From: an uncultured Bacteroidales bacterium
Lineage (GTDB): Bacteria > Bacteroidota > Bacteroidia > Bacteroidales > UBA932
Reading direction: 5' to 3'
Length of the DNA: 11,840 bases
NCBI GenBank assembly: GCA_946415795.1
Contig: CAMKTW010000027.1
Location: 1 to 11,840, forward strand
The position numbers and the translations under genes were made by a program. Shown here piece by piece: positions 1 to 7,136 of this stretch (position 1 is its first letter; the number at the start of each line of letters is the position of its first letter). The notes below the pieces were generated by a model. The model ran no database searches. It was not told the DNA's origin and worked only from the letters and a program-made list of their open reading frames with translations.

Positions 1-565
1 GGGCAAAAACCGCCTCAGCCGCGGCAGGATTTATCTGGCTCATAAGCAAGGCGCAGGCCCAGGCGCGGATGGTATGGCCGGAGGGGTATGACCCCTCGGT
101 AGAGAGCCATTCGTCATCCTGTGGAAAGATAGAGGGCTCCTTGAAATAGGCAAAGGGCCTGATGCGGAAATAGTATGCCTTTGGGCGGAAACGGATATTC
201 TCTATGGTGGTGATACCACGTGTGAGCACCTTGTAGATAGCCGGAGTCCCATCCCTGGATATCTTCATGCCGAAAGGCTCGCCCAGAATCGCCAGCGTCG
301 TATCCATATTCCACACGGCATCCCTCACCGCCATAGCCAGGCGGACAGAATCGCGGCGCTGCTGCTTGCCCCACATATACCGCAGGATATCGTAATCGAA
401 TCCTGCACTGGGGTCGGCGGGAGGCGCCGGCACAACCTGCACCACGTCGGGCATCCGCTCCTCGAGAATATATGGCACGATGGCCTCCTGCGCAGAAACG
501 CCTGTGGTAAAGCACAGTATCAAAACTGCCGCAAGGATATGCAAATTTTTATAACAACTTTTCAT
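1..565 (-). CDS. PAP2 / class A acid phosphatase, partial (C-terminus beyond window edge)
   Basis: I translated this frame by hand from ATG 565 to the window edge: 188 residues with no stop. The N-terminus is a signal peptide (basic MKSCYK, then a hydrophobic run to about residue 25, TTGVSAQ), so the enzyme is exported. Two of the three signature motifs of class A non-specific acid phosphatases (PAP2 superfamily) are visible: K-x6-RP at residues 129-137 (KAYYFRIRP) and PSGHT at 161-165, whose His would be in the active site. The third motif, SRx5Hx3D, usually lies 31-54 residues after PSGH and so falls outside the window. These enzymes release phosphate from organic phosphomonoesters in the periplasm. 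The gene starts 24 nt after the upstream lipoprotein stop, with AAGGA directly before ATG, so co-transcription is likely. Substrate is unknown. The family call is firm. Confidence 0.9.
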   Translation of the reverse strand, partial: MKSCYKNLHILAAVLILCFTTGVSAQEAIVPYILEERMPDVVQVVPAPPADPSAGFDYDILRYMWGKQQRRDSVRLAMAVRDAVWNMDTTLAILGEPFGMKISRDGTPAIYKVLTRGITTIENIRFRPKAYYFRIRPFAYFKEPSIFPQDDEWLSTEGSYPSGHTIRAWACALLMSQINPAAAEAVFA

Positions 566-589
566 TCCTTAACTGAACCTGACTGTATC

Positions 590-2077
590 TTAGAAATGAT
601 ATCTGGAGACAATGGGGGTGATTTTCAAGTGCCTTGAAATGCTCACGGCCGGAGCCGCCGGCACTCTGCCCTCTCTGTTGAAAGCTCTCCTGCCGGCAAC
701 TGCCTTATCAGTTATTATGTAACCAAAGCTGTCTGGATTGACTGGTTGATATTCTATCTGCCAGGCACCGTCGTCATAGAGATATATCTCTGCCTGAGTT
801 TTCCCGTCGGGAGAGAGGAAACAGTCACCCGCATCAGATTTTCCTGGATACAGTATCCTGCCCTTATACACATAACCCTGCTTAAGCAGCGAATTTTTTG
901 CAACCTCAACCGGCGTTTTATCGTCCCAGGTACAACAAAGTGCATATCGCAGGTTTTTGCCATCCTCTGTTTCAAAGAGATATTGTTCAGTGAGACCATC
1001 AGCCACTCTGTACCATCTGTGCCAACTCTCAAAACCTTCTTCCCAGTACTCAAATTTATCATTGCCCGGTCTCCACCACTGCTTGGCTTTTATGTGCTGC
1101 TCCAGTTTGTCAAAGTTGCAACCCCAGTCAAGTAAGGGATCAGCAACGAGAATGCCTGCATCTCGGTCGGCTTTCCAGGCATCAAAGTCCTTGAGAGAAC
1201 CAAAGAAGGGCGGCTGCCACGTCCTGCGGCTTAAATCGTAGTAGCAGACATAATAACCGCCGGAGCCCATCTTTGTATCTGTCAAATCTCCGACAAAGAA
1301 AGAGTCTGATTCTTCCTTACCATCCCAGAACCAGAAATAGAAGGGATCGCCGATATCACGAGCCAGTGTAAAATGCCTGAAGCTGGGGTCGGATTTCTCC
1401 ACGTATGCGATTGTCAGATTATCCTTTTCTGCCAAAATCAACCGGTCATCTTCATTAAGTGTCGGGTCAAGACGCACTCCGCAAGGGACCGTCCGTGCTG
1501 CGTTTTCAAGGAAGAGATAAGAATTGTCCGGTTCTGAGGGCAAGTTATCTGCCCTTAGATCTATAATGCATCCCATACTTTTTGGGCTCATCTCTATCTC
1601 AACCCTGCCACCTCCTACAGCTGCAGTAACCATAGCGTAGCCTAAGCTATACTGGAAGGACATACACGGCGAATCGGTGATGATACTGGAGGTCGCCAGC
1701 TTATCTTCGCCAGAGCAGAGCCAATTAGACCCGAATTCCTCAGAACGGGCAGACTGCCATACAATAATAGTGTAGGCGCCGTTCGGCAGCCTGGAAGCCT
1801 CGAATGTTACGGGCTTGATCTCTTTGGTTTCCACTCCCTGCCTGGATACCAGCAGGCCTTGCTGGTCGTAGATAAGCAGAGTGTCCACAATCGTGAAACC
1901 CTGCGTGGCCAGAGCCCGGTCTTTCATTGGAGCGGTAATCCCCATCTCATCATAAAGAGCTGCCGTATTGATGGTTATCTTGACCTGCCCGGTTTTCTTG
2001 TCTGGGTTGCAGGCAGAATATATTAGAGTTGCGCACATCAGCGCAACTACAGAGAGAATAGTTTTAGCTGTTTTCAT
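590..2077 (-). CDS. Bacteroidetes surface lipoprotein, possibly FimB/Mfa2-like in its N-terminal half
   Basis: A 495-residue exported lipoprotein. Residues 1-22 form a lipoprotein signal peptide (MKTAKTILSV, then LIYSAC) with the acylated Cys at 23. Position -3 is Tyr rather than Leu, which is acceptable in Bacteroidetes. The N-terminal half (about 30-290) has beta-strand-rich segments such as VDTLLIYDQQG, LPNGAYTIIVW and GRVEIEMSP, in an order reminiscent of FimB/Mfa2-type fimbrial anchor lipoproteins. That resemblance is by eye and weak. The C-terminal half is rich in Trp and Tyr (residues about 330-365) with no family I recognise, and the last 40 residues are basic and look disordered. No catalytic motif is visible. 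The start lies 18 nt after the cydB stop, and a promoter-like TATCTTTG sits just before it, so it may be both read through from cyd and transcribed alone. Function unknown; a fimbrial or other surface role is a guess. Confidence 0.75.
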   Translation of the reverse strand: MKTAKTILSVVALMCATLIYSACNPDKKTGQVKITINTAALYDEMGITAPMKDRALATQGFTIVDTLLIYDQQGLLVSRQGVETKEIKPVTFEASRLPNGAYTIIVWQSARSEEFGSNWLCSGEDKLATSSIITDSPCMSFQYSLGYAMVTAAVGGGRVEIEMSPKSMGCIIDLRADNLPSEPDNSYLFLENAARTVPCGVRLDPTLNEDDRLILAEKDNLTIAYVEKSDPSFRHFTLARDIGDPFYFWFWDGKEESDSFFVGDLTDTKMGSGGYYVCYYDLSRRTWQPPFFGSLKDFDAWKADRDAGILVADPLLDWGCNFDKLEQHIKAKQWWRPGNDKFEYWEEGFESWHRWYRVADGLTEQYLFETEDGKNLRYALCCTWDDKTPVEVAKNSLLKQGYVYKGRILYPGKSDAGDCFLSPDGKTQAEIYLYDDGAWQIEYQPVNPDSFGYIITDKAVAGRRAFNREGRVPAAPAVSISRHLKITPIVSRYHF

Positions 2078-2082
2078 AGGGG

Positions 2083-2090
2083 CAAAGATA
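2083..2090 (-). promoter_or_regulatory. Bacteroidetes -7 promoter element before the lipoprotein gene
   Basis: On the minus strand TATCTTTG is an exact match to the Bacteroidetes sigma-factor -7 consensus TAnnTTTG and ends 5 nt before the lipoprotein ATG. Transcription starting at the usual distance would begin at or next to the start codon. No good -33 TTG is seen 19-21 nt upstream, so the strength of the promoter is uncertain. Confidence 0.5.
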
Positions 2091-2095
2091 ATACA

Positions 2096-3235
2096 TTAGT
2101 ATTTATCGTTTGTGCTTTCAATATCTGCTGATGATATCTTACCGCGGTCCATCTGGTGCCACGCATATGAAATGTAAGCCAAAACGAACGGGATTAGCAG
2201 TGATACCCAGAACATTACCTGGAGTGTAAACCGGCTGGAGGAGCTGTTTGCGATGGTGAGGGAACTCTGAAGGTCAGTGCATGATGGATAATAGGCGGTA
2301 CCGTTGAAGCCGGCCAGGAAAAATACCGCCATCACCACCAGCACTGTCCCGGCTCCGGCAAACCAGATTCCCTTGCGGGAAGACGACCATCCGCCTTTTA
2401 TTATGCCGGTCACAACCAGGACTACGCCGGCGAAAAGCATTACCAATACCACAGGCATCTGCAAAAGATTGTGGAGATACTTGTATGGTTCCATCGCGAC
2501 CACCCCCGCACCATCAACGGCAAAGCCGTCTCTGAGCATCAGAATCACTGCCCAAGTCACAAAGAACAGTAAGAAAGGGCCTGTAGCTATCTTTATGGAG
2601 CGGCGCATCTGTGAATGAATTGCATCGTCGTTCACGTTGTTGAGGATATACAAAGCCCCGAGGATTGCGGTCAGGAACACCAGCGCGCAACCCATCAGCA
2701 CTGCGTGATACTGTCCAAGGGCTTCCAGTCCGTGCCAGCCATTGCCCCACGTGCTTATGACCGGAGATGACGCATCGGCGATGGCTACCTTGTTCACCGT
2801 GAAATCCGACCCGGTGAAGAAGGTTCCAACGGCCGTACCCACCAGGAATGGAGCGAGGAAGCCGTTAGCCATAAGGGCTATCCGGAAACTCTGTACTCCC
2901 AGCAGATTCTCTTTCTTATGGCAGAATTCGTAAGAAACAGCCTGGAACACAAAGGTTATGAGCAGCAGCACCCAGACCCAGTATGCGCCACCGAAACTGG
3001 TGCTGTAAAAGAGCGGGAAGGAGGCAAAAAAGGCGCCGCCAAAGGTCACCAGGGTGGTGAAGGTCAGCTCCCACTTGCGCCCTGTAGAATTGATTATCAA
3101 TCGCTTCTGGCTATCGCTCAGGAGGCGGTTGCCCAGATTGAGGTTGGCCCCCTGCACAAACATCAGGAACACCAGCAGCCCCCCGAGCAGGGAGACCAGC
3201 ACCCACCAGTAAGATTGCAGGAATTCGTATGTCAT
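2096..3235 (-). CDS. cydB: Cytochrome bd ubiquinol oxidase subunit II (CydB)
   Basis: The 379-residue integral membrane subunit that pairs with CydA to form cytochrome bd, which oxidises quinol and reduces O2 to water with very high oxygen affinity. It has eight to nine hydrophobic segments. Family features include the conserved region after TM1-2 (RKWELTFTTLVTFGGAFFASFP, about residues 53-74, written here only to show the block), the YEFCHKK block at 102-108, GNGWHGLEAL at 164-173, and the C-terminal AYYPS...LTIANSSSSRFTLQVM stretch at about 314-341. Its length equals that of the E. coli protein. The ATG lies 3 nt after the cydA stop, so the two are translated from one message. The C-terminal tail (about 360-379) is charged and likely cytoplasmic. 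Confident call. Confidence 0.96.
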   Translation of the reverse strand: MTYEFLQSYWWVLVSLLGGLLVFLMFVQGANLNLGNRLLSDSQKRLIINSTGRKWELTFTTLVTFGGAFFASFPLFYSTSFGGAYWVWVLLLITFVFQAVSYEFCHKKENLLGVQSFRIALMANGFLAPFLVGTAVGTFFTGSDFTVNKVAIADASSPVISTWGNGWHGLEALGQYHAVLMGCALVFLTAILGALYILNNVNDDAIHSQMRRSIKIATGPFLLFFVTWAVILMLRDGFAVDGAGVVAMEPYKYLHNLLQMPVVLVMLFAGVVLVVTGIIKGGWSSSRKGIWFAGAGTVLVVMAVFFLAGFNGTAYYPSCTDLQSSLTIANSSSSRFTLQVMFWVSLLIPFVLAYISYAWHQMDRGKISSADIESTNDKY

Positions 3236-3238
3236 TGC

Positions 3239-4729
3239 TTAGCCCTCCTTGATATCTTCGGGACCCTTGCGGATTGCCCCGAGCATAATTCTGATTTCAA
3301 TTGCAAGGAACAGTGCAAACACCGCCAGGAACACGAAGAATGTGGTCTTGACAGCTCCGGCACTGAGGCTGGAGATGGCAACGTTCACCGGCAGCAGGCC
3401 CTGTATGGTCCACGGCTGGCGACCGACCTCGGCCACAACCCATCCGGCCTGGCCGCAGATATAAACCAGAGGAATACAGATTATCGCCGCCCAAAGCAGC
3501 CACTTTTTCCCCTCCAGGCGGTCTTTCCAGGCAAAGAATGCTGCCAGTAACAGCACAAGCGCAATCAACATTCCGAGCCCTATCATAAGGCGGAATGCCC
3601 AGAAGACTATGCCAACCGGCGGCACCACATCTTCTGGCCTGGAAAGATGCCCGTAACCCATATATTGCACATTCTCTTCAAGACGGGCCCTTGCTGCAGC
3701 CGCACCCGAGGGATCGTTGCCGCGCGCCGCACGGTATTCTGCCAGCGCATCCAGCGCCGCCCGTCCTCGGGCCATCTTCTCCGACACCGACGGAACCACA
3801 TTGCCGTCGTCGTCGGTATAACCTTTGAGAATGTCGTTTATGCCCGGTACATAGCCGTCAACTTTGTGCGTGGCAAGTATGGAGAGCATCTTGGGAATCT
3901 TTATACCCGGCACTATGGTAAATGCCGCACCGCGCCCGCCATCTTCAAGACCCTCTGCGGCCGCCAGTTTCATAGGCTGGAACTCCGCCGCGTGGACGCC
4001 TGACGAGTCACCCGACAGCATCACGGCAGCACTGCCCACCAGGCCGACTATGCCCCCTATGAGTATGCTCTTTACCGCAAACTCTTTTTCACGCCCGCGG
4101 AGCAGATACCAGGCACTCACCCCGACCACGAAGATGCCGCCGGTGACCCAGCCGCTGGAGACCGCGTGGCAGAACTTGGATACCGCCACCGGATTGGTTA
4201 CCACCTCCCAGAAAGCAGCCGCAGAAGCCATCTCGCTGCGGACAGTATCTGGATTGAAAGTGGTCCCCACCGGATTCTGCATCCAGCCGTTGGCCACCAG
4301 TATCCAGTAGGCAGAAACAGTTGCTCCGATGCCGGTGAGCCAGGTTGATGCCAGGTGGAAACGTTTGGAAACCCTGTCCCATCCAAAGAACATTACTGCA
4401 AAGAATGTCGCTTCCATAAAGAAAGCCAATATCCCCTCTATGGCGAGCGGGGCGCCAAACATATCTCCCACAAACCAGGAGTAGTTGCTCCAGTTGGTGC
4501 CGAACTCGAATTCCAGGATGATGCCTGTGGCGATGCCTACTGCAAAGTTAACGGCAAAGATTTTCATCCAGAACCGCGCCGCCCGCTTCCAGAAGTCGTC
4601 CTTCCTGACGACGTAGATTGTCTCCATAACGGCCATCACCAGTGCCAGCCCCAGTGTGAGAGGGACGAAAAGCCAATGGTATGCCGCCGTCATTGCAAAT
4701 TGCAATCGAGACCACGTTATTACATCCAT
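3239..4729 (-). CDS. cydA: Cytochrome bd ubiquinol oxidase subunit I (CydA)
   Basis: The 496-residue heme-bearing subunit of cytochrome bd. The heme ligands are visible: His18 (AAYHWLF), His188 (KFCHAVSSGW) and Met382 (FRLMIGLG), matching the E. coli His19/His186/Met393 set. The conserved acidic pair of the proton/heme-b595 site is Glu98 and Glu106 within FGAPLAIEG...FFME. The GWVVAEVGRQPW signature is at residues 429-440. The periplasmic Q-loop keeps the quinol-site Lys254 and Glu259 (KLAAAE). It continues through GIKIPKMLSILATH (275-288) into a charged, Ala/Arg-rich stretch at about 303-356 before the last helices, so this is a long-loop form. The ATG is 6 nt after the DUF4492 stop, and cydB follows 3 nt downstream. 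In anaerobic Bacteroidetes this oxidase supports nanaerobic respiration and oxygen scavenging. No cydC/cydD is in the window. Confidence 0.98.
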   Translation of the reverse strand: MDVITWSRLQFAMTAAYHWLFVPLTLGLALVMAVMETIYVVRKDDFWKRAARFWMKIFAVNFAVGIATGIILEFEFGTNWSNYSWFVGDMFGAPLAIEGILAFFMEATFFAVMFFGWDRVSKRFHLASTWLTGIGATVSAYWILVANGWMQNPVGTTFNPDTVRSEMASAAAFWEVVTNPVAVSKFCHAVSSGWVTGGIFVVGVSAWYLLRGREKEFAVKSILIGGIVGLVGSAAVMLSGDSSGVHAAEFQPMKLAAAEGLEDGGRGAAFTIVPGIKIPKMLSILATHKVDGYVPGINDILKGYTDDDGNVVPSVSEKMARGRAALDALAEYRAARGNDPSGAAAARARLEENVQYMGYGHLSRPEDVVPPVGIVFWAFRLMIGLGMLIALVLLLAAFFAWKDRLEGKKWLLWAAIICIPLVYICGQAGWVVAEVGRQPWTIQGLLPVNVAISSLSAGAVKTTFFVFLAVFALFLAIEIRIMLGAIRKGPEDIKEG

Positions 4730-4735
4730 AAAAAA

Positions 4736-4978
4736 CTATTTGTTTTGTGTTTGTGTCTGGTCATCAGTATCCACAAGGCGGCCGGAAACCACCTCGATCT
4801 TCTCTTGTTCGCTCATTCCGGCCATAGCCGGCTTGAAAAAAAACACCCGCAGGATCGCAAAAAGTATAATCAGCTTGAGCACTATGAGCCACACCAAAGG
4901 CTTGCCCCACGTCATATTACGGAAGCCTTCCCGGTACAGACTGAACAACGAAGGGGATTTACGCGGGTTTCTGCCCAT
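4736..4978 (-). CDS. DUF4492 small membrane protein preceding cydA
   Basis: I read this as an 80-residue protein starting at ATG 4978. An in-frame extension reaches ATG 5065, but that would run back through the promoter and dyad. The internal Met (MGRNPRKS) gives the usual DUF4492 length of about 80. The conserved part is SLYREGFRNMTWGK (13-26), followed by one membrane helix (about 28-48, ending LRVFFFKP), and then a hydrophilic Gln/Asp-rich tail. Members of this family are found directly upstream of cydA in Bacteroidetes. The position and single-helix topology recall the small CydX-type accessory subunits of E. coli, but the sequence is not CydX, and a subunit role is inference. The stop is 6 nt before the cydA ATG, so this is the first gene of the cyd operon. 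Confidence 0.88.
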   Translation of the reverse strand: MGRNPRKSPSLFSLYREGFRNMTWGKPLVWLIVLKLIILFAILRVFFFKPAMAGMSEQEKIEVVSGRLVDTDDQTQTQNK

Positions 4979-4997
4979 ATACGGATGGTTTTCTAAG

Positions 4998-5028
4998 TAA
5001 AGATACGTCAGTTTCTGCTCCGTTGCAA
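4998..5028 (-). promoter_or_regulatory. Promoter of the DUF4492-cydA-cydB operon
   Basis: On the minus strand a -33-type TTG (5028-5026, in TGTTG) is followed after exactly 20 nt by TATCTTTA (5005-4998), a one-mismatch version of the Bacteroidetes -7 box TAnnTTTG. The predicted transcript would begin a few bases later and leave a short leader before ATG 4978. This supports the 4978 start over the 5065 one. Confidence 0.55.
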
Positions 5029-5040
5029 CAGTTAGTTGCA
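5024..5040. promoter_or_regulatory. 17-bp dyad, candidate operator between divergent operons
   Basis: TGCAAC-AGTTA-GTTGCA is a perfect 6-bp inverted repeat with a 5-bp spacer. It covers the -33 TTG of the cyd promoter, and on the other strand it ends 10 bp before the -7 box of the sugar permease gene. The size and placement suit a dimeric helix-turn-helix regulator. It is not an FNR (TTGAT-N4-ATCAA) or CRP (TGTGA-N6-TCACA) consensus. No regulator gene is in the window. Confidence 0.4.
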
Positions 5041-5050
5041 CCATAATTTC

Positions 5051-5058
5051 TATATTTG
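5051..5058 (+). promoter_or_regulatory. -7 promoter element of the sugar permease operon
   Basis: TATATTTG exactly matches TAnnTTTG and lies 39 nt upstream of the permease ATG at 5098. There is no convincing -33 TTG at the usual 19-21 nt spacing; that position falls inside or beside the dyad at 5024-5040. Expression may therefore depend on a DNA-bound activator (inference). Confidence 0.5.
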
Positions 5059-5097
5059 GAATCAAATTGGCGGAAATAATCCAATTATCCAGATATC

Positions 5098-6249
5098 ATG
5101 AACAAAAAACTTCAACTGATTCCGGTGATGCTCTGCTTCTTTGCAATGGGTTTCGTGGACCTGGTGGGCATCGCCTCGAACTATGTAAAGGCTGACCTGG
5201 CCCTTAGCGACGCAAAGGCGAATATCCTCCCGTCGCTGGTTTTCTTCTGGTTCCTGATTTTCTCGCTGCCTTCAAGCATGCTCATGAACCGCATCGGACG
5301 GAAGAACACAGTGCTGCTTTCGCTTGTGATAACTGTCTTGTCGCTGGTGCTCCCGTTTTTTGGCAGCAGCTACGGCATAATGCTTGCGGCCTTCTCGCTG
5401 TTGGGCATAGGGAACGCCATTATGCAAACATCTCTCAATCCGCTGATATCAAACCTGGTACAAGGGGAAAAACTGGCCAGCACCATGACCTTCGGGCAGT
5501 TTGTGAAGGCCATAGCGTCGTTCATGGCACCGCTGATTGCAGCATGGGGCTTCTCTGGCGCCATCCCCTCCTTCGGGCTCGGATGGAGGGTTCTGTTTCC
5601 AATCTATGGCATAATCGGCATCCTGGCGACACTGCTGCTGGCCGGCACTTCAATTGAGCGGGAAAAGGTGGCTGGCAAGGCATCTGGTTTCGTCGATTGC
5701 TTCAAACTGCTTGGCATACCTTTCGTGCTGCTTTCATTCCTCGGTATAATATGCCATGTAGGCATCGACGTGGGCACCAATGCTACCGCGCCCAAACTGC
5801 TCATCGAACGAGCCGGAATGAGCCTGGACAAAGCCAGCTTTGCCACCAGTCTCTATTTTATCTTCCGCACCGTAGGCTGCCTTTCAGGCTCATTTATCCT
5901 CTCCCGCTTCAGCAATCGTAAGTTTTTCTTTATCAGCGCAGTGTTCCTTTTGCTGGCTATGATTGGCATGTTTTTCGGGCAGAGCAAGGAGGTCCTGTAC
6001 GCAGCCATCGCCCTTGCAGGCCTGGGCAACTCCAACGTATTCCCCATCATCTTCTCGCAAGCTCTCCTGTCCGTTCCCGAGAAGCAGAACGAGGTTTCCG
6101 GCCTGATGATTATGGGGCTGTTCGGCGGCACCATCTTCCCGCTGCTGATGGGTCTGGCGTCAGACGCCGTAGGCCAGGCCGGCGCCATTGCCGTAATGAC
6201 GGTCGGCGTGCTTTATCTGTTGTTCTATGTCACTAAAATCCGCAAATAA
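5098..6249 (+). CDS. FHS-family sugar MFS permease, probably fructose/hexose importer
   Basis: A 383-residue inner-membrane transporter with about 12 hydrophobic segments in two halves of the major facilitator fold, joined by a cytoplasmic loop near residues 183-200 (SIEREKVAGKASG). The GFVDLVGIASNYVKADL opening and the GIGNAIMQTSLNPLISNLV block (about 102-120) are typical of the fucose/glucose-galactose/fructose (FHS) permeases of Bacteroidetes. MNRIGRKN at about 63-70 is the MFS loop 2-3 motif. The N-terminal half resembles, from memory, the fructose importer of the B. thetaiotaomicron fructan locus. The fructokinase ATG follows after 2 nt, which fits import and then phosphorylation of the same sugar. 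Fructose is the best guess; another ketohexose or glucose cannot be excluded. Confidence 0.88.
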   Translation: MNKKLQLIPVMLCFFAMGFVDLVGIASNYVKADLALSDAKANILPSLVFFWFLIFSLPSSMLMNRIGRKNTVLLSLVITVLSLVLPFFGSSYGIMLAAFSLLGIGNAIMQTSLNPLISNLVQGEKLASTMTFGQFVKAIASFMAPLIAAWGFSGAIPSFGLGWRVLFPIYGIIGILATLLLAGTSIEREKVAGKASGFVDCFKLLGIPFVLLSFLGIICHVGIDVGTNATAPKLLIERAGMSLDKASFATSLYFIFRTVGCLSGSFILSRFSNRKFFFISAVFLLLAMIGMFFGQSKEVLYAAIALAGLGNSNVFPIIFSQALLSVPEKQNEVSGLMIMGLFGGTIFPLLMGLASDAVGQAGAIAVMTVGVLYLLFYVTKIRK

Positions 6250-6251
6250 TT

Positions 6252-7136
6252 ATGGGAAAATATGTTGTAGGCCTCGGTGAGGCTTTGTTCGACAGATTCA
6301 GGAAAGATGATGGCAGCGTTGAGGCAAAGCTCGGCGGAGCTCCCGCAAACTTTGCTTACTACGCCAGTCAGTTTGGCCAGGAAGGGCTGGCCGTCAGCGC
6401 CATAGGCAAGGATGACCTGGCGGCGCGCCTGCTTGCGGAGCTCAAGGAGGCCGGACAGGCAAATCATATGGAGGTGGTGGATTATCCCACAGGGGTGGTG
6501 GATGTCACCGTTGTAAACGGCTCTCCCAGCTACGAGATTGTCCGTGGCGTCGCCTGGGACAACATACCCTTCTCCGACGCTTTGGCAAAGATAGCGGCTG
6601 ACTGCCGTGCAGTGTGCTTCGGCTCGCTCGCCCAGCGCAGCGAGGTCAGCCGCAACACTATCCGCCGGTTCCTCGACGCGGTACCGGAAGGCTGCCTCAA
6701 GGTGTTCGACATCAACCTCCGCCAGCAGTTCTACTCCAAAGAGATACTTGAAGATTCATTCCGGCGTTGCGACATCCTCAAGATTAACGACGAGGAGATG
6801 GTGACCGTGTCGCACCTGTTCTCCATCCCCGGCCTGGACAACGAGTCGCGCTGCGAATATTTGATGCGCAAGTTCAATATGGAGATGATAATCCTTACTA
6901 TGGGAGCCAACGGCAGCTACATCTACTACAAAGACGGCATCTCATACCTGAAGGCACCCGCCGTGAAAGTTGCCGACACGGTCGGTGCGGGCGACAGTTT
7001 CACCGGAGCCTTTATCGGCTCGCTGCTATCCGGCAAGAGCGTAGCCGCCGCCCACGAAACCGCCGTGGCGGTATCGACATTCGTTTGCACCCTTCCCGGT
7101 GCTATGCATCCTGTTCCTGAAAAACTTAAGAAATGA
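6252..7136 (+). CDS. PfkB-family fructokinase
   Basis: A 294-residue cytoplasmic ribokinase-fold sugar kinase that would make fructose 6-phosphate from fructose and ATP. PfkB signature 1 is GGAPANFAYYASQFG at 28-42. Signature 2 is DTVGAGDSFTGAF at 242-254, with Asp248 as the expected catalytic base and the GAG anion hole just before it. FDINLRQQFYS (152-162) and ILKINDEE (175-182) are the usual middle blocks of fructokinases of this type, and CFGSLAQRS at 122-130 is also characteristic. The protein closely resembles the fructokinase beside the fructose importer in Bacteroides fructan loci. It starts 2 nt after the permease stop, and its TGA overlaps the next ATG, so the three genes are translated together. 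No glycoside hydrolase or SusC/D pair is nearby, so the sugar presumably arrives free. Confidence 0.93.
   Translation: MGKYVVGLGEALFDRFRKDDGSVEAKLGGAPANFAYYASQFGQEGLAVSAIGKDDLAARLLAELKEAGQANHMEVVDYPTGVVDVTVVNGSPSYEIVRGVAWDNIPFSDALAKIAADCRAVCFGSLAQRSEVSRNTIRRFLDAVPEGCLKVFDINLRQQFYSKEILEDSFRRCDILKINDEEMVTVSHLFSIPGLDNESRCEYLMRKFNMEMIILTMGANGSYIYYKDGISYLKAPAVKVADTVGAGDSFTGAFIGSLLSGKSVAAAHETAVAVSTFVCTLPGAMHPVPEKLKK

Noticed and set aside
590..730. Basic tail of the lipoprotein as a possible frameshift product
   Set aside because: The last 40 residues look unlike the rest, but neither alternative frame gives a better continuation that I could see, so there is no firm sign of a frameshift.
2918..3550. 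Plus-strand open frame of 210 codons opposite cydB/cydA
   Set aside because: Composition is His/Gln/Glu-rich in the manner of an antisense frame of membrane-protein genes, and both genes on the other strand are certain.
4979..5065. N-terminal extension of the DUF4492 protein from ATG 5065
   Set aside because: It would translate through the cyd promoter and the dyad, and adds 29 residues not expected for this roughly 80-residue family. ATG 4978 fits both length and promoter.
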